Positions 11,856 through 13,466 of a stretch of DNA of 13,466 nt are shown here, piece by piece. The first letter of the stretch is position 1. The number at the start of each line of letters is the position of its first letter. The translations under genes were made by a program, and so were the position numbers. This DNA comes from Victivallales bacterium (GTDB lineage: Bacteria; Verrucomicrobiota; Lentisphaeria; Victivallales; SZUA-371), in assembly GCA_028691155.1 (NCBI GenBank), contig JAQUZV010000031.1, positions 1-13,466 of the forward strand, given 5' to 3'. The notes beneath the pieces are model-generated. The model ran no database searches and was not told where the DNA came from. It worked only from the letters and a program-made list of their open reading frames with translations.

Positions 11856-13097
11856 CTATTCCGGTTGCCGGTAGTGGCGGCGGTAATATTGCGTGCCGAA
11901 GTGCGGCAGGTCGGGCAGCAGGTAGAACATGGCGCCGTAGCGCAGGTCGTCTCCGGCAGCGAGGATGTCCAGCATGACCCGTTGCAACCGGGTGGTGCGC
12001 GGCAGTTCCGGCAGGGTTGCCGCGGTGATGCCGGGGCGCGAAAAGACGAAAAACATGCCCGCGAAACGGCTGCCAGGTACCGGGAACAGATATGGTTCCC
12101 GCATGAAACGGGCTAAATTGGTTTCCGGCAACCGCTCTTCCAGTTGCGTATTGAAAATCCAGCTGAGGCAGAAAAAGGCTCGGAAATGACATTCCGGCCG
12201 CAGACGCGGGAAAAATTGCGCCGCCTGCTGCAGCGAGTCGCGGCAAACCGCGGGGGAGAGACCGCCGCCCGGCGGGATGTGCGTGTCGATAATGTCATCG
12301 CCGGGACGCAGCATTATGTCCCAGTCGTCGCGGCGCAGGGTGACCGGGGTTGGTTCCGTCCGCCCTTCGGGGCGAATGGGATGACCGGTAAAGGTCGTCG
12401 GGGTTTCCCGGTAAACCGCCGTCCAGCCGACGGCGGCCGCAGTTTCCGGCGGCAGGGCCAGACCGTCGGCGGCATAGCGGTTGCCGTCCGGGGCCAGCAT
12501 GACGGTGGCGGCGGTACGGCGATGGCGCAGGACCACGCCGTACGAGGCGAATTTTTCCGCTTTATATTCCATGCGTCCGAGTCGGAACAACCGGCCGTCT
12601 CGGTACAGTTTCAACCAGTAGAGCTGTTCCCGGAAAATTCCGGGGACGCCGCATCCCTGAAGGTGGTTGCGGCAGAAGCCGCTGAATTCCAGCGTGGTGT
12701 CGCGAGTGATGGCGTCGTCAACGCCGAGGTCGCAATAAGTCCGGCGGATGCCGGGAATCAGCGTCAGCGCGGCCAGCAGATAAAGGCAGCTCCCTTCCGG
12801 TCCCAGTTGCCGATGCAGGTCGGGCCAGTCGCCGTAGGTGGCGTCGGCCGGGCTGTGCTGAAGATGATAAACGGCAAAAGCGAATAGTTCCTGCAATTCC
12901 GGTTGGGCGGCAATGGTTGCGGCGATTCGGAGCAGGACGGCGGTTTCCGATTCCCCGCAGCGGGCGAACGCGGTTTGTTCGCGGATGAATTCCGGGGTGA
13001 GGGCGGCAGCGACCGGCGTGGGGTCGGCGGCGAATGCGGCGGCATGGCGCTGGTATTCCGCCAGAAATGATTTATTATCGGAGAATGATTCAAACAT
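11856..13097 (-). CDS. GNAT-like acyltransferase-domain protein (DUF5596-type)
   Basis: The 413-aa protein resembles the two-part acyltransferase-domain proteins found in gut Firmicutes and PVC bacteria. The N-terminal 130 residues are helical (FAFAVYHLQHSP, then EGSCLYLLAALTLIPGIRRTY). The central part has REQLYWLKLYRDGRLFRLGRMEYK (157-179), and the C-terminal part has PGDDIIDTHIPPGGGLSP (265-282), QQAAQFFP, FRAFFCLSWIF (305-315) and MREPYLFPVP. The HIPxGGxLSP and CxSW-type motifs are what I recall from that family, whose acyl donor and acceptor are unknown. ATG 13097 has GAGG seven bases upstream; an in-frame ATG at 13154 lacks one. No signal peptide is seen. It stands alone, divergent from thiI. 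Confidence 0.72.
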   Translation of the reverse strand: MFESFSDNKSFLAEYQRHAAAFAADPTPVAAALTPEFIREQTAFARCGESETAVLLRIAATIAAQPELQELFAFAVYHLQHSPADATYGDWPDLHRQLGPEGSCLYLLAALTLIPGIRRTYCDLGVDDAITRDTTLEFSGFCRNHLQGCGVPGIFREQLYWLKLYRDGRLFRLGRMEYKAEKFASYGVVLRHRRTAATVMLAPDGNRYAADGLALPPETAAAVGWTAVYRETPTTFTGHPIRPEGRTEPTPVTLRRDDWDIMLRPGDDIIDTHIPPGGGLSPAVCRDSLQQAAQFFPRLRPECHFRAFFCLSWIFNTQLEERLPETNLARFMREPYLFPVPGSRFAGMFFVFSRPGITAATLPELPRTTRLQRVMLDILAAGDDLRYGAMFYLLPDLPHFGTQYYRRHYRQPE

Positions 13098-13196
13098 AAA
13101 ATGTCCTCGTAAAAGGTTTGCGGGTAAATAAGCCCGGAATGGGAGCAAAGTCAATGCCCGGACGGTTATTTCCCGTCCTTATATCCGTTTCGGTGC

Positions 13197-13225
13197 TGGA
13201 CAAGCGCCAGGGGGGCGGATAGATT
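13197..13225 (+). promoter_or_regulatory. Candidate sigma70 promoter for thiI
   Basis: TGGACA (13197-13202), 17 bases, then TAGATT (13220-13225) match consensus at 5 of 6 and 4 of 6. Transcription would start near 13232, about 35 nt before the thiI ATG. A 6-bp hairpin (GGACGG 13160-13165, CCGTCC 13173-13178) lies upstream. Confidence 0.42.
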
Positions 13226-13266
13226 ATCGCGGCACAAATCACCTTCAGAAAATACTGGGAAAAATT

Positions 13267-13466
13267 ATGGCAACTGGTTTCAATGCAATTATCTGTCGCT
13301 ATCATGAGATCGCGACCAAGGGCAACAACCGATACCTTTTCGAACAGAAGATGATGGATAATATCCGTTATCTGCTGCGCCGGATTGCGGATATTCAGGT
13401 CAAAAAAGTGCGGGGGCGGATCTGGGTGCAGCATCGGGAGATGGCGCCGTTTACCGCCGCCGAGAT
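13267..13466 (+). CDS. thiI: tRNA 4-thiouridine synthase ThiI, N-terminal part, cut by window end
   Basis: The first 66 codons are present. FNAIICRYHEIATKGNNRYLFE (residues 5-26) matches the ThiI N-terminal ferredoxin-like domain signature (RyGEi.lKGkNR..FE), followed by MMDNIRYLLRR and KKVRGRIWVQ. The full protein normally continues with a THUMP domain and a PP-loop adenylation domain, and in some bacteria a rhodanese domain; none is visible here. ThiI uses ATP and persulfide sulfur from a cysteine desulfurase to make s4U8 in tRNA, and sometimes sulfur for thiamine. A desulfurase gene lies 2.6 kb upstream. The ATG follows GGGA about seven bases away. Confidence 0.85.
   Translation, partial: MATGFNAIICRYHEIATKGNNRYLFEQKMMDNIRYLLRRIADIQVKKVRGRIWVQHREMAPFTAAE

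Overview
The window is a gene-dense stretch of a bacterial chromosome. The Gram-negative-type genes (lipoprotein with Gly at +2, exported SurA/PpiC-like parvulin), the G/C-rich codon use and the isomerase with its His-Trp-Cys-His-His stretch suggest a PVC-superphylum organism, most likely Lentisphaerota (Victivallis-like). This is inference from protein style; no marker gene is present. I see no tRNA, rRNA, CRISPR array, insertion sequence or phage gene.

Layout. (1) 1-1304: a partial sugar-phosphate isomerase/epimerase (minus) is divergent from a TrmB-family regulator (plus). Three 18-bp copies of TGTC-N10-GACA lie around the regulator: two in the divergent promoter region and one just after its stop codon, where it also resembles a terminator. 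(2) 1337-3183: an outer-membrane-type lipoprotein and an exported parvulin isomerase overlap by 35 nt. They are preceded by a 9-bp direct repeat with a 19-bp period. (3) 3209-4426: a lone family-2 glycosyltransferase (minus), visibly richer in A/T than its neighbours, and a roughly 450-nt gene-free region holding its promoter and a possible structured leader. (4) 4427-6881: a small nitroreductase and htpG converge on a strong shared hairpin. (5) 6882-7092: the htpG/aroF divergent region, with a 9-bp-arm palindrome and a GGTTTTTAC element placed similarly before both genes.

(6) 7093-11798: a co-directional run of aroF (type I-beta DAHP synthase), a Nudix hydrolase, an 86-aa charged helical protein, a DtxR/MntR-family metalloregulator, a divergent NifS/IscS-like cysteine desulfurase and galM. 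The Nudix start abuts the aroF stop, the regulator starts 3 nt after the helical gene, and the desulfurase overlaps the regulator by 8 nt. (7) 11856-13466: a GNAT-like acyltransferase-domain protein (minus) is divergent from the first 66 codons of thiI.

The most interesting features are the TrmB/isomerase module with its repeated putative operator, and the helical-protein/DtxR/desulfurase block, in which a likely iron-sensing regulator is translationally coupled to an unusual sulfur-mobilising enzyme about 2.6 kb from thiI. Most other genes are ordinary housekeeping genes.
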